DNA of 64,000 bases, taken from the NCBI RefSeq assembly GCF_020805785.1, contig NZ_JAJGZV010000001.1:930001-994000 (forward strand), read 5' to 3'. The notes under the pieces are model-generated. The model searched no databases, was not told the origin of the DNA, and saw only the letters and a program-made list of their open reading frames with translations. This document shows positions 54,628 through 62,741 of the stretch, one piece after another. Every line of letters starts with the position of its first letter. Position 1 is the first letter of the stretch. The position numbers were made by a program, and so were the translations under genes. The DNA comes from Flavobacterium chungbukense (GTDB taxonomy: Bacteria > Bacteroidota > Bacteroidia > Flavobacteriales > Flavobacteriaceae).

Positions 54628-56028
54628 ATGTCATCAGAAAAAATAATACAGCACAGCGAAGCCGCAACAAAGTTTAATAAAGATGTAGAGCGTGTCAATT
54701 GGCATGATGAAACACTTTGGTTTGTTCGTGCTAAAAGAGATAAATCAGCGCACCAAATAGCAGATTGGGAATTGCTGCGCGAAACAGCTTCTCAAATCAA
54801 ATTAAACGTACTTTCTAATATTCATGATTATTTAGTCGAATTTGAAGCGAATGCACAACGAAACGGTATCATCGTGCATTGGGCAGCCGATGCCAAAGAA
54901 CACAACGAAATTGTACATTCAATCATGGCAAAACATGATGTAAAGCAAATGGTGAAATCCAAATCGATGCTTACAGAAGAATGTCATCTAAATGATTATT
55001 TAGCTGAAAAAGGAATAGAGGTAATCGATTCTGATTTAGGTGAATATATTGTACAGCTTAGAAAAGAACCGCCAAGTCATATTGTACTTCCAGCGATTCA
55101 CTTGAAGAAAGAAGATGTAAGTGAAACTTTTCACGAACATTTAGGAACAGAAAAAGGAAATTTTAATCCACAATATTTAACGGAATCGGCTCGTCATAGT
55201 TTGAGAAATACTTTTTTGACTAGAAAAGTCGCTTTAACCGGAGTCAATTTTGCTGTTGCAGAAACAGGAGAATTTGTGGTTTGTACGAACGAAGGAAATG
55301 CCGATATGGGCGCGCATTTAGCAGACGTCCACATCGCTTGTATGGGATTCGAGAAATTGATTCCGAAAAGAGAACATTTAGGTGTTTTCCTGCGATTGTT
55401 AGCAAGAAGTGCAACGGGTCAGCCAATTACTACTTTTTCAAGTCATTTCAAAAAACCAAGAGACGGAAAAGAAATGCATATCGTAATTGTAGACAACGGA
55501 AGAAGTACACAATTAGGAAGAGAAGATTTTAGAAATTCGCTAAAATGTATTCGCTGCGGCGCGTGTATGAACACTTGCCCAGTGTACAGACGAAGCGGCG
55601 GACACAGTTATCATAATGCGGTTGCGGGACCAATTGGTTCTATTTTAGCGCCAAACTTAGATATGAGCAAAAATGCCGATCTGCCTTTCGCCAGTACGCT
55701 TTGTGGTTCTTGTACCAATGTTTGTCCTGTAAAAATTGATATTCACGATCAATTGTACAAATGGCGTCAGGTTTTGGTAAAGGAAGGGCATACACCAACT
55801 GCCAAAACAGTAGCGATGAAAACGATGGCAACAGTATTGGCAAATCCAACAGTTTTTAATATTGCTGGGAAATCAGGACGATTTGTAATGAAGAATATTC
55901 CAGGAATGGTCAATAATAAGATGAATAAATGGTACGATCAGCGCGAAATGCCAGACGTTCCTGAAGAATCTTTTAGAGAATGGTACAAGAAAAATTCGAG
56001 AGAATCTAAAGATAAAAAGAATGAGTAG
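54628..56028 (+). CDS. lutB: L-lactate utilisation protein LutB (iron-sulfur, LUD domain)
   Basis: This is a 466-residue protein. An N-terminal LUD domain (about 60-290, TGVNFAVAETGEFVVCTNEG) is followed by two [4Fe-4S] ferredoxin motifs: CIRCGACMNTCPVYR near residue 308 and CGSCTNVCPVKID near residue 358. The C-terminal helical tail ends in a lysine-rich stretch. It overlaps lutC by 8 bp (ATGAGTAG), so the two are translationally coupled. It forms the lactate-oxidising complex with LutA and LutC. Confidence 0.95.
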   Translation: MSSEKIIQHSEAATKFNKDVERVNWHDETLWFVRAKRDKSAHQIADWELLRETASQIKLNVLSNIHDYLVEFEANAQRNGIIVHWAADAKEHNEIVHSIMAKHDVKQMVKSKSMLTEECHLNDYLAEKGIEVIDSDLGEYIVQLRKEPPSHIVLPAIHLKKEDVSETFHEHLGTEKGNFNPQYLTESARHSLRNTFLTRKVALTGVNFAVAETGEFVVCTNEGNADMGAHLADVHIACMGFEKLIPKREHLGVFLRLLARSATGQPITTFSSHFKKPRDGKEMHIVIVDNGRSTQLGREDFRNSLKCIRCGACMNTCPVYRRSGGHSYHNAVAGPIGSILAPNLDMSKNADLPFASTLCGSCTNVCPVKIDIHDQLYKWRQVLVKEGHTPTAKTVAMKTMATVLANPTVFNIAGKSGRFVMKNIPGMVNNKMNKWYDQREMPDVPEESFREWYKKNSRESKDKKNE

Positions 56029-56608
56029 TAAAGGCGATATTTTAAAAAGAATAAAAGCGAATCAGCCGGAATTGGTTTCAGAACTGCCAGATTTAAATCT
56101 TTTAGGTTCAGAACAATTTGATGTTATAGAAACGTACAAAACGGTTTTGAAAGGAATTGGAGGAGATCCTGTTGAAGTTGCGAATTATGGCGAAATTATC
56201 AATTACATCAAATCCAATTATAATCTTGAAAAACGATTAATTACAACACTTCCAGAACTTTCAGAAATTGCTTCTTTAGATTGGAAAGAGGTCGATCCGC
56301 ATTCATTACAAGATGTTGAATTAACAGTTGTAAAAGCACATTTTGGAGTAGCAGAAAACAGCGGACTTTGGGTAACAGATGATATTTTAGGACAACGTGT
56401 AGCGCCTTTTATCGCACAATATTTAGCCATTGTAGTTTATAAAAAAGATATTCTTCCAACGATGCAGCAGGCTTACAATAGAATTGGAAACATGGAATAT
56501 GGTTTTGGAACTTTTATAGCTGGTCCGTCAAAAACAGCAGATATTGAACAATCTTTAGTTCTTGGTGCTCACGGCGCAAGAGGATTGATTGTGTTTTTAT
56601 TAGATTAA
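56021..56608 (+). CDS. lutC: L-lactate utilisation protein LutC (LUD domain)
   Basis: This is a 195-residue LUD-domain protein without Fe-S motifs. The segments ELTVVKAHFGVAENSGLWVT, VAPFIAQYLAIVVYKKDI and FGTFIAGPSKTADIEQSLVL, ending in GAHGARGL, match LutC/YkgG. It starts inside the end of lutB and is the last gene of the rhamnose-lactate set; a strong terminator follows. Confidence 0.94.
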   Translation: MSSKGDILKRIKANQPELVSELPDLNLLGSEQFDVIETYKTVLKGIGGDPVEVANYGEIINYIKSNYNLEKRLITTLPELSEIASLDWKEVDPHSLQDVELTVVKAHFGVAENSGLWVTDDILGQRVAPFIAQYLAIVVYKKDILPTMQQAYNRIGNMEYGFGTFIAGPSKTADIEQSLVLGAHGARGLIVFLLD

Positions 56609-56628
56609 GAAATAAATATTTAGACAAT

Positions 56629-56660
56629 AAAAAAGCGAGGCATTTTACCTCGCTTTTTTT
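56629..56660. terminator. Bidirectional terminator after lutC
   Basis: AAAAAGCGAGG pairs with CCTCGCTTTTT around CATTTTA. T and A tracts on both sides suit both lutC and the convergent DUF1508 gene. Confidence 0.92.
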
Positions 56661-56679
56661 ATGTTTAAAACAGTTTTAA

Positions 56680-57012
56680 TTATACTGTTTGATCATCAAT
56701 AGTTGCTTCTGGAGCGTTTGATTTTACCGATGCTATTCCGTTATCTCTTGCAGAAGTGCTTTCATACATTTCGCTTGAACCAATAATTTGTCCGTTTCCA
56801 GCTTTCAAATTAAAATAAGGTTTACCGCTTTTTGATTCTTCTTTGCTGTAATTAGAATCGTCCTGCGAGTTCTTTTTTACAGATTCTATTCCGTTTTCGG
56901 CACCAGATTTTGAAGCATAACCTTCACTGCTTAGAATAGTTTGTCCGTTTCCAGCTTTCAGATTAAATTGAAATTCGCCATTGGTTCTTTTAGTAATTAC
57001 AAATTTTCCCAT
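56680..57012 (-). CDS. YegP-like DUF1508 protein
   Basis: This is a 110-residue protein of two tandem DUF1508 repeats: FQFNLKAGNGQTILSSEGY at residues 13-31 and YFNLKAGNGQIIGSSEMY in the second half, each followed by a helix ending in NGI.SVK. The start at 57012 (MGKFVITKR) is the family start; the frame is open 11 codons upstream. The fold is a small beta-alpha duplication of unknown role. The last residues (IDDQTV) are a variable tail. The gene is a single transcription unit. Confidence 0.88.
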   Translation of the reverse strand: MGKFVITKRTNGEFQFNLKAGNGQTILSSEGYASKSGAENGIESVKKNSQDDSNYSKEESKSGKPYFNLKAGNGQIIGSSEMYESTSARDNGIASVKSNAPEATIDDQTV

Positions 57013-57157
57013 GTAGTTTTTTATTAAAGTTAGGTAATAATTCATTTTTGATTAAGATAAAAATACAAAACTTAGTAATATAAATCATACGTTAATTTGA
57101 AAAAATAATTAAGCAAACAACAACAAAACATTTTAGGTCAAAGATTTAGATGCTGTA

Positions 57158-57901
57158 TTAAATTCCTAAACGAAAATCAGAAACACTTTTTTCTTCCAAA
57201 GCAATTTCTTCAAAATTGCTTTGAGTTCCTTTGTCTATAGGACATTGCGTGCTAATTCCCATCCAGATTTCTTTTGGATAATTGTTTTTGTACAAACGAA
57301 CCATCTGCCAGTTCTTTTTATCAATAGAATAATAACTAGCAACTGTTTTGGTATCAGAAGAGATCTTCATGTAAACTGAAGGCTGTTTCACCACATCATG
57401 ATTATTGTCGTCAGAAGTTCCCATAGTACGAACGGTTACAATTCTGTGGTTGCCTCTTTCGTCTTGTTCAAAACAAAATTTTTGATAAAAACTATCGTTC
57501 ACATAAATGTATAAAACCCCAGCATTATACAAACCTTTAGCTGTAAATTCAGGCGTAACTTTCGCGGTAAGCGTAAAAGGTTTGGTATTGTCTACTTTTG
57601 ATAAAAGCATTGGTGCTGTTGTATTCGATAATTTTCCGTCAGGATCAGAAAAATAATCCGATTTTTCGCCTGCTTTAAAAATTATTTTTTCATTTGCTTC
57701 TTTTTTAATTAAACTGTCGGCACCATTTACAGCTTTAGTAAAATGAATACTTGACAGTTTGATGTCGCAAGGTGAACCGTTGACAATTGCCGAATCTTTT
57801 TTTATTTCTTCTGTAATAGCAGTTTTCGATGTTTCCTTTTTATTATTGCAGCTTGCTATAAAAAGACTTAGAATAATAACGTTGTAAAAAAATGTTTTCA
57901 T
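57158..57901 (-). CDS. DUF1349 domain lipoprotein
   Basis: This is a 247-residue lipoprotein (IASC, Cys18). The mature domain is a concanavalin-like beta-sandwich: GEKSDYFSDPDGKLSN, AKVTPEFTAKGLYNAGVLYI, SVYMKISSDTKTVASYYSID and EIWMGISTQCPIDKG match DUF1349, named after the yeast protein Ree1. In bacteria such domains occur in secreted proteins and may bind sugars; no catalytic residues are clear. It is divergent from the LuxR gene, across 104 bp. Confidence 0.82.
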   Translation of the reverse strand: MKTFFYNVIILSLFIASCNNKKETSKTAITEEIKKDSAIVNGSPCDIKLSSIHFTKAVNGADSLIKKEANEKIIFKAGEKSDYFSDPDGKLSNTTAPMLLSKVDNTKPFTLTAKVTPEFTAKGLYNAGVLYIYVNDSFYQKFCFEQDERGNHRIVTVRTMGTSDDNNHDVVKQPSVYMKISSDTKTVASYYSIDKKNWQMVRLYKNNYPKEIWMGISTQCPIDKGTQSNFEEIALEEKSVSDFRLGI

Positions 57902-58005
57902 AAATTATTTTTTTGGGATAGAAAGTGATATTTTTAATTTTCCAAAAATAAAATTGCCAAATAAGAACCGCAATACGTAAAATTAACCAATTCCACTCTT
58001 TTTAA

Positions 58006-58782
58006 ATGCCACAAAATCCTTCTGTCGAAAATCAATTAATGCATACATTTTTAGAACAAAAGTTTGACATTGAAGAATCTAATGACATAGAAATGTACAA
58101 AGAATTTGTTGCAAATTATGTTAAGATTGAACAATGTGTGGCAGTTTTATCAGATTATCAGGCAGATTGCAGTTATATTTTTGCGGGAAATTTTGGCTCC
58201 GTATTCGGACTTCCAAATGAAAATTCTGTAATTGATTCTGCTTTTGAAGAATGTATTTTTACTAAAATTAATTCAGACGATTTGGTTGAACGCCATATTT
58301 TAGAACTTAATTTTTATGAATTTTTAAAAGGAATTCCGAAAGAAGAATATTCTAATTTTAGCACATTGAGCAGATTGAGAATGAAAGATTTTGTTGAAAA
58401 ATGCTCTTATATCAATCATCGTACTATTTATCTTAAAACCTTCAGTAACGGAAGTATTTCTCTTGCTTTATGTTTGTATATGCCTTCCGCAGATTTACAG
58501 ACAAGAAACGGTATTGATGGAAAGATTTTCAATATTCAAACCGGAGAAGTTATTGAAGCTGAAAAATATAAAAACAATGCAGAAACTATTCTTTCTAAAA
58601 GAGAAATAGAAGTCTTAAACAGCGTTGCAAAAGGAAATAAAAGTGAACAAATTGCGGCAGAAATGCACATTTCGGTTTATACTGTTCGACGACATAGACA
58701 AAACATCATAGAAAAATTAAAAGTAACCAATACGGCAGAAGCGGTTCAGACAGCTTTTGTAATGGGAATTATCTCGCTTTAA
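58006..58782 (+). CDS. LuxR-type transcriptional regulator with N-terminal sensor-like domain
   Basis: This is a 258-residue protein. Residues about 190-255 form a GerE/LuxR HTH: LSKREIEVLNSVAKGNKSEQ, IAAEMHISVYTVRRHRQNI and IEKLKVTNTAEAVQTA. The N-terminal 180 residues look like a PAS-type fold (segments CSYIFAGNFGSVFGLPNENS and SNGSISLALCLYMPSADLQT). There is no receiver domain. The gene ends 35 bp upstream of xdhC on the same strand and may control the molybdoenzyme genes. Confidence 0.88.
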   Translation: MPQNPSVENQLMHTFLEQKFDIEESNDIEMYKEFVANYVKIEQCVAVLSDYQADCSYIFAGNFGSVFGLPNENSVIDSAFEECIFTKINSDDLVERHILELNFYEFLKGIPKEEYSNFSTLSRLRMKDFVEKCSYINHRTIYLKTFSNGSISLALCLYMPSADLQTRNGIDGKIFNIQTGEVIEAEKYKNNAETILSKREIEVLNSVAKGNKSEQIAAEMHISVYTVRRHRQNIIEKLKVTNTAEAVQTAFVMGIISL

Positions 58783-58817
58783 AAGATTTGCTTATTTTTG
58801 TTTAAGAGGAAATTTAT

Positions 58818-59954
58818 ATGAAGGAAATAAGTGATATACTAAAATCTTATTCTGAAGCACGAAAAGCAGGTAAAAAATGCGCTTTGGCTACAGTGGTAAA
58901 AGTGGAAGGTTCTTCTTATAGACAACCTGGCGCACGCATGCTGGTAACAGATGATGGAATTCTTACTGGAGCTATTAGCGGTGGTTGTTTGGAAGGAGAT
59001 GCATTAAGAAAAGCGCTTCTTTCTATTCATCAAAAACAAAGTAAACTAATTACCTATAACACCAGTAATGAAGACGATGCAGAAATTGGCCTGCAATTAG
59101 GATGCAATGGAATTGTTCATATTTTATTTGAATATATAGATGAAGAGATTTTGTGTAATCCGATTGAACTTTTGCGTCAATTAGAGGCAGAAAGAAAAGA
59201 AGCAGTTGTTGTGACTGTTTTTTCTTTAAAAAGAGGAGCAAAGCAAATCGGGACATCACTTTTTTTTAGGAAAGACAATCCAGTTTTGCATCATGATATT
59301 GATGTTTTAAATTTGATTGCGGACGTAAATGAGGTTTTAAAAAGTAAAAAGTCCATTGTTAAGAAATTAATGGAAGTAAATGATGACGAGGCTCTAATTG
59401 AATATGTAAAACCACCAATTTCTCTTGTAATTGCTGGAGCAGGAAACGATGTGCAACCATTGGTAAAAATGGCAGCTATTTTAGGGTGGAAAATCACTGT
59501 TCAGGAAGGTCGTGCTACACATGCTACTACAAAACGTTTTCCAAAAGCTGATCGTGTAAGTGTCGTTAAACCGGATCAATTTTTAGATCATATTGTTCCT
59601 GATGATCAAACGTTTTTTGTTTTAATGACACACAACTATAAATATGATTTAGCGGTTTTAAAATCATTATTTGAAATTGATTGTCAGTATATTGGAATTC
59701 TGGGTCCAAAATCAAAGTTTAACCGAATGTTGGATGATCTTTATAGCGTTGGAACTATTTTAAGTGAAGAACAATTGAAAAGAGTTCATAGTCCTATTGG
59801 TTTAGATATTGGATCTGAAACTGCTGAAGAAATTGCATTATCTATAGTCTCAGAAATTAAGGCTTTTGCGACAGGAAGAATAGGAAGTTCATTAAAATAT
59901 AAAGAAGGCAAGATACACGATGAAATTGAATATGGACAAGAAATTTCGAAATAA
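58818..59954 (+). CDS. XdhC/PaoD-type molybdenum cofactor chaperone
   Basis: This is a 378-residue XdhC/CoxI family protein. The N-terminal domain has ATVVKVEGSSYRQPGARMLV and GAISGGCLEGDA; the C-terminal Rossmann-like domain has SLVIAGAGNDVQPLVKMAAI, VLMTHNYKYDLAVLKS and YIGILGPKSKF. Such proteins bind the molybdopterin cofactor, help in its sulfuration and insert it into xanthine-dehydrogenase-type enzymes; PaoD does this for PaoABC. It overlaps mocA by 35 bp. The enzyme subunits are encoded 2.1 kb downstream. Confidence 0.92.
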   Translation: MKEISDILKSYSEARKAGKKCALATVVKVEGSSYRQPGARMLVTDDGILTGAISGGCLEGDALRKALLSIHQKQSKLITYNTSNEDDAEIGLQLGCNGIVHILFEYIDEEILCNPIELLRQLEAERKEAVVVTVFSLKRGAKQIGTSLFFRKDNPVLHHDIDVLNLIADVNEVLKSKKSIVKKLMEVNDDEALIEYVKPPISLVIAGAGNDVQPLVKMAAILGWKITVQEGRATHATTKRFPKADRVSVVKPDQFLDHIVPDDQTFFVLMTHNYKYDLAVLKSLFEIDCQYIGILGPKSKFNRMLDDLYSVGTILSEEQLKRVHSPIGLDIGSETAEEIALSIVSEIKAFATGRIGSSLKYKEGKIHDEIEYGQEISK

Positions 59955-60534
59955 AACTGCCATAATTATACTCGCAGCGGGTAATTCTTCTAGATTGGGA
60001 AGACCTAAGCAATTGCTGAAATATAAAGAATCAACGCTGCTTAAAAATACATTTTTGGAAGCTTTAAAGGTTGAAAATGCTTTTACAATAGTTGTGACTG
60101 GTTCAAACAATAATTTGATCGAAAAAGAACTTAATTTTGATAATGTTGTACTTACTTTCAACTCTGAATGGCAAACAGGAATGTCTTCTTCAATAATAAA
60201 AGGCGTTGAACAATTATTACTTTTAAATCCCAATTGTGAAAACTGCATTTTAGCAGTTTGTGACCAGCCATTTATAACAAGCTCTGTTTTTGAAAATTTA
60301 CGAAAAGAATCTGAAAGAACTAAAAAAGGAATTGCTGCTTCTGCTTATTCTGAAACTTTTGGGACGCCTGTTTTATTTCATAAAAAATATTTCGAAAAAT
60401 TACTGCGATTGAAAGGGCAAGAAGGCGCAAAAAAACTAATTAATAAATATGCTGAAGATGTTGTTTCTGTAGTTTTTGAAAACGGTAATATCGATATTGA
60501 TACCGAAGAAGATTATAAGAATTTGATTTCTTAG
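59920..60534 (+). CDS. MocA/MobA-like nucleotidyltransferase (molybdenum cofactor cytidylyltransferase type)
   Basis: This is a 204-residue protein with the NTP-transferase start AIIILAAGNSSRLGRPKQLL, the metal-binding CDQPF motif (ILAVCDQPFITSSV) and GTPVLFHKKYFEKL. MocA-type enzymes attach CMP to molybdopterin, forming the MCD cofactor used by PaoABC-like enzymes. It overlaps xdhC, so coupling is likely; an alternative start at 59932 would shorten the overlap to 23 bp. An octamer element follows 8 bp after the stop. Confidence 0.9.
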   Translation: MKLNMDKKFRNKTAIIILAAGNSSRLGRPKQLLKYKESTLLKNTFLEALKVENAFTIVVTGSNNNLIEKELNFDNVVLTFNSEWQTGMSSSIIKGVEQLLLLNPNCENCILAVCDQPFITSSVFENLRKESERTKKGIAASAYSETFGTPVLFHKKYFEKLLRLKGQEGAKKLINKYAEDVVSVVFENGNIDIDTEEDYKNLIS

Positions 60535-60542
60535 GTTTTAGG

Positions 60543-60574
60543 TGCAAAGGGACAAAGTTGCAAAGGTTCAGAGT
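60543..60574 (+). repeat. Octamer-periodic 3' element (four units) after mocA
   Basis: Units TGCAAAGG, GACAAAGT, TGCAAAGG and TTCAGAGT follow a TTTTAGG header that begins 2 bp after the mocA stop codon. It is in the sense of the upstream gene. Confidence 0.82.
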
Positions 60575-60623
60575 TTTTTTTCAATCTGTAGAAAGTATTA
60601 CGTATTTTTTGTCATTTGACAAA

Positions 60624-61760
60624 CTAGACTTTTAATTCTATTGCAATCTTAAAAACCTGCTCAATAGCAATCTCAATTTCATCAGAAGTTGTAAATCTTC
60701 CCAAACTAAACCTTATTGAACTCAAAGCTTCTTCATCAGACAATCCCATCGCTTTCAAAACATGAGAAGGCTTAGATGTTACTGCCGAACAAGAAGCTCC
60801 ATTTGAAACTGAAATATTTCCTAAACCCAAAATCAATTGTTCTGAATTTACTCCAGGAAAACAAATATTAGAAGTGTTATAAATTCGGTTTTCTATATTT
60901 CCATTCACAAAAGAACCTTCAAATTGTAATAAACCTTTTTCAAGTTTATCTCTTAAAATTTTAATTCTGTTGCTGTCTTTTTCTAATTCATTTACAGCAA
61001 TTTCTGCAGCTTTGCCTAAACCAATGATACCAGTAACATTTAGGGTGCCGCTTCGCAATTTTTTTTGTTGTCCACCGCCAATAATTTGAGGTAGTAATTT
61101 AAGTTTTGCTCTTGCCGAAATATACAAAGCGCCAATTCCTTTAGGACCATAAAATTTGTGTGCAGAAAGGGCTAAGAGATCAATTCCTAAAGTTTTAACG
61201 TCAATTTGGATTTTTCCAGTGGACTGAGTTGCATCACATAAAAAAAGAATGTTTTTTGCTTTTAAAACTTTAGAAATTTCGCTAACATTTTGTATGACAC
61301 CCGTTTCATTGTTAGAAAGCATTCCTATAAAAACCAGTGTTTTATCTGTTGTTATTTCGCTTAAAAGTTTAATGTCTAAAATACCGTCTGAAGCGGTTGG
61401 CAAATAGGTTACTTCAAAACCGTTATTTTCCATAAAACAACAAGTTTCTAATACCGCTTTATGTTCTGTTTGAATGGTTACGATGTGTTTTCGATCTTGG
61501 TCAGCCAAACCTTTTATCGCCAGATTGATTGCTTCAGTGGCGCCAGAGGTAAAAATGATTTCTTCGGCTTCAGCATTGATTAAATCGGCAGTCTGCCATG
61601 CGGCATTTTCAACGGCTTCTTTTACTGTTAATCCTGCAATATGCTGACTTGTAGAATTGGCATAAAAATCAGTAAAATAAGGAAGCATTGCATTCAAAAC
61701 TCTATCATCAACACGAGTTGTGGCATTATTATCGAGATAAATAGGTTGTTGATTCTGCAT
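60624..61760 (-). CDS. Cysteine desulfurase (NifS/IscS-like, PLP-dependent)
   Basis: This is a 378-residue aminotransferase class V enzyme. The start IYLDNNATTRVDDRVL, the HKAVLETC region, the Asp in LCDATQSTGKI, the PLP lysine in ALSAHKFYGPKG and the sulfur-acceptor Cys in SNGASCSAVT are all present. It takes sulfur from cysteine for Fe-S clusters or for sulfurating the molybdenum cofactor. Lying between mocA and the PaoA-like gene, though on the opposite strand, it may serve the second task, as described for some XdhC partners. A role as housekeeping IscS is also possible. Confidence 0.92.
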   Translation of the reverse strand: MQNQQPIYLDNNATTRVDDRVLNAMLPYFTDFYANSTSQHIAGLTVKEAVENAAWQTADLINAEAEEIIFTSGATEAINLAIKGLADQDRKHIVTIQTEHKAVLETCCFMENNGFEVTYLPTASDGILDIKLLSEITTDKTLVFIGMLSNNETGVIQNVSEISKVLKAKNILFLCDATQSTGKIQIDVKTLGIDLLALSAHKFYGPKGIGALYISARAKLKLLPQIIGGGQQKKLRSGTLNVTGIIGLGKAAEIAVNELEKDSNRIKILRDKLEKGLLQFEGSFVNGNIENRIYNTSNICFPGVNSEQLILGLGNISVSNGASCSAVTSKPSHVLKAMGLSDEEALSSIRFSLGRFTTSDEIEIAIEQVFKIAIELKV

Positions 61761-62102
61761 AATAGAAACTTAATTCTTGTAAAAATACAATTTTCAAAAT
61801 AAAGAATTAACCAGTTTGGGATCTGTTTTTAACGCAAAGCGCGTAAAGTTTTTTGTATCACTTTTATCTTTAGTGAAAGCAAAGTTCGCAAAGCTTTATT
61901 AATTTCCACCTTTGCGAACTTTACAATTTTATAAAATACTCTAAAACAAAAAAACTTTGCGCGCTTTGCGTTAAAAAAAGCACAAAGTTGTAATTATTCT
62001 AAATAAGAGTAATGTTTGAATTTCATAACTTTTTGTGATTTAAGATGCTTAAATTTGTTAGAATGACAAAAAGTGAATTTGCTAATTTAACAAATAGACT
62101 GA
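61761..62102. other. Divergent region between cysteine desulfurase and PaoA-like gene
   Basis: This 342-bp gap is mostly taken up by a long hairpin repeat (61826-61977). The remaining 125 bp before the PaoA-like gene are AT-rich and should hold its promoter; I see no clear TAnnTTTG box. No gene is present. Confidence 0.55.
61826..61977. repeat. Nested GCAAAG-type hairpin
   Basis: Outer arms TTTTTAACGCAAAGCGCG (left, 61826 on) and CGCGCTTTGCGTTAAAAA (right, to 61977) pair, and flanking bases extend the arm to 29 bp with one mismatch. An inner pair, AGTTCGCAAAG and CTTTGCGAACT, folds inside it. Confidence 0.85.
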
Positions 62103-62741
62103 ATGGCTTCTAAAAAAACAAACCAGAATAAAGTAACTCCGGAAGACTCCAATTCCCGTCGTGACTTTATAAAGAAATCAGGACTTTTTACTGCTCTTGC
62201 TTTTACGCCGCCAACATTGGTAATGGCATCAGACAAGAAATGGGATGAAAAAATTGCGGAGTATTTAGAAACCGTATCGCTTTCTATTGAAGTAAATGGT
62301 CAGAAACACAATCTCAATATCGAACCAAGAACTACTTTACTTGATTTGTTGAGAGAACAACTGCATCTTACAGGAACCAAAAAAGGTTGTGATCACGGGC
62401 AATGCGGTGCTTGTACAGTTCACGTAAATGGAACTAGAATTTTATCGTGTCTCACATTAGCATCAATGCAACAGAATGCTCAGGTTACCACAATCGAGGG
62501 ACTTTCAAATGGTAAAAAATTGCATCCCATGCAGGAAGCATTTATCAAACATGATGGTTTTCAATGCGGTTATTGTACACCGGGACAAATTATGTCTGGA
62601 ATTGCCTGTATAAAAGAAGGTCATGCCAATAGCAGAGAGGAAATAAGCGAATATATGAGCGGAAATATCTGCCGTTGTGGAGCGTATCATAATATCGTTG
62701 ATGCCATAACAGAAGTGAAGGAAGGAGGGAAGGAGTTATGA
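62103..62741 (+). CDS. Periplasmic aldehyde oxidoreductase iron-sulfur subunit (PaoA-like, [2Fe-2S])
   Basis: This is a 212-residue small subunit of the xanthine dehydrogenase family. A twin-arginine signal is visible (SRRDFIKKSG, Arg19-Arg20, followed by a hydrophobic stretch to about 42), so the complex is exported folded. Two [2Fe-2S] sites follow: GCDHGQCGACTVHVNG with a later SC, and the pair CGYCTPGQ and CRCGAY. E. coli PaoA likewise carries the only export signal of its complex. Overlap with the next gene is 4 bp (ATGA). Confidence 0.93.
   Translation: MASKKTNQNKVTPEDSNSRRDFIKKSGLFTALAFTPPTLVMASDKKWDEKIAEYLETVSLSIEVNGQKHNLNIEPRTTLLDLLREQLHLTGTKKGCDHGQCGACTVHVNGTRILSCLTLASMQQNAQVTTIEGLSNGKKLHPMQEAFIKHDGFQCGYCTPGQIMSGIACIKEGHANSREEISEYMSGNICRCGAYHNIVDAITEVKEGGKEL

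Noticed and set aside
55021..55031. GTAATCGATTC, similar to the LacI operator
   Set aside because: It lies inside lutB, the second half-site is poor and there is no promoter box next to it.
60624..61760. Assigning the cysteine desulfurase as part of the xdhC-mocA operon
   Set aside because: It is on the opposite strand; a functional link is possible but it is not in the same transcript.
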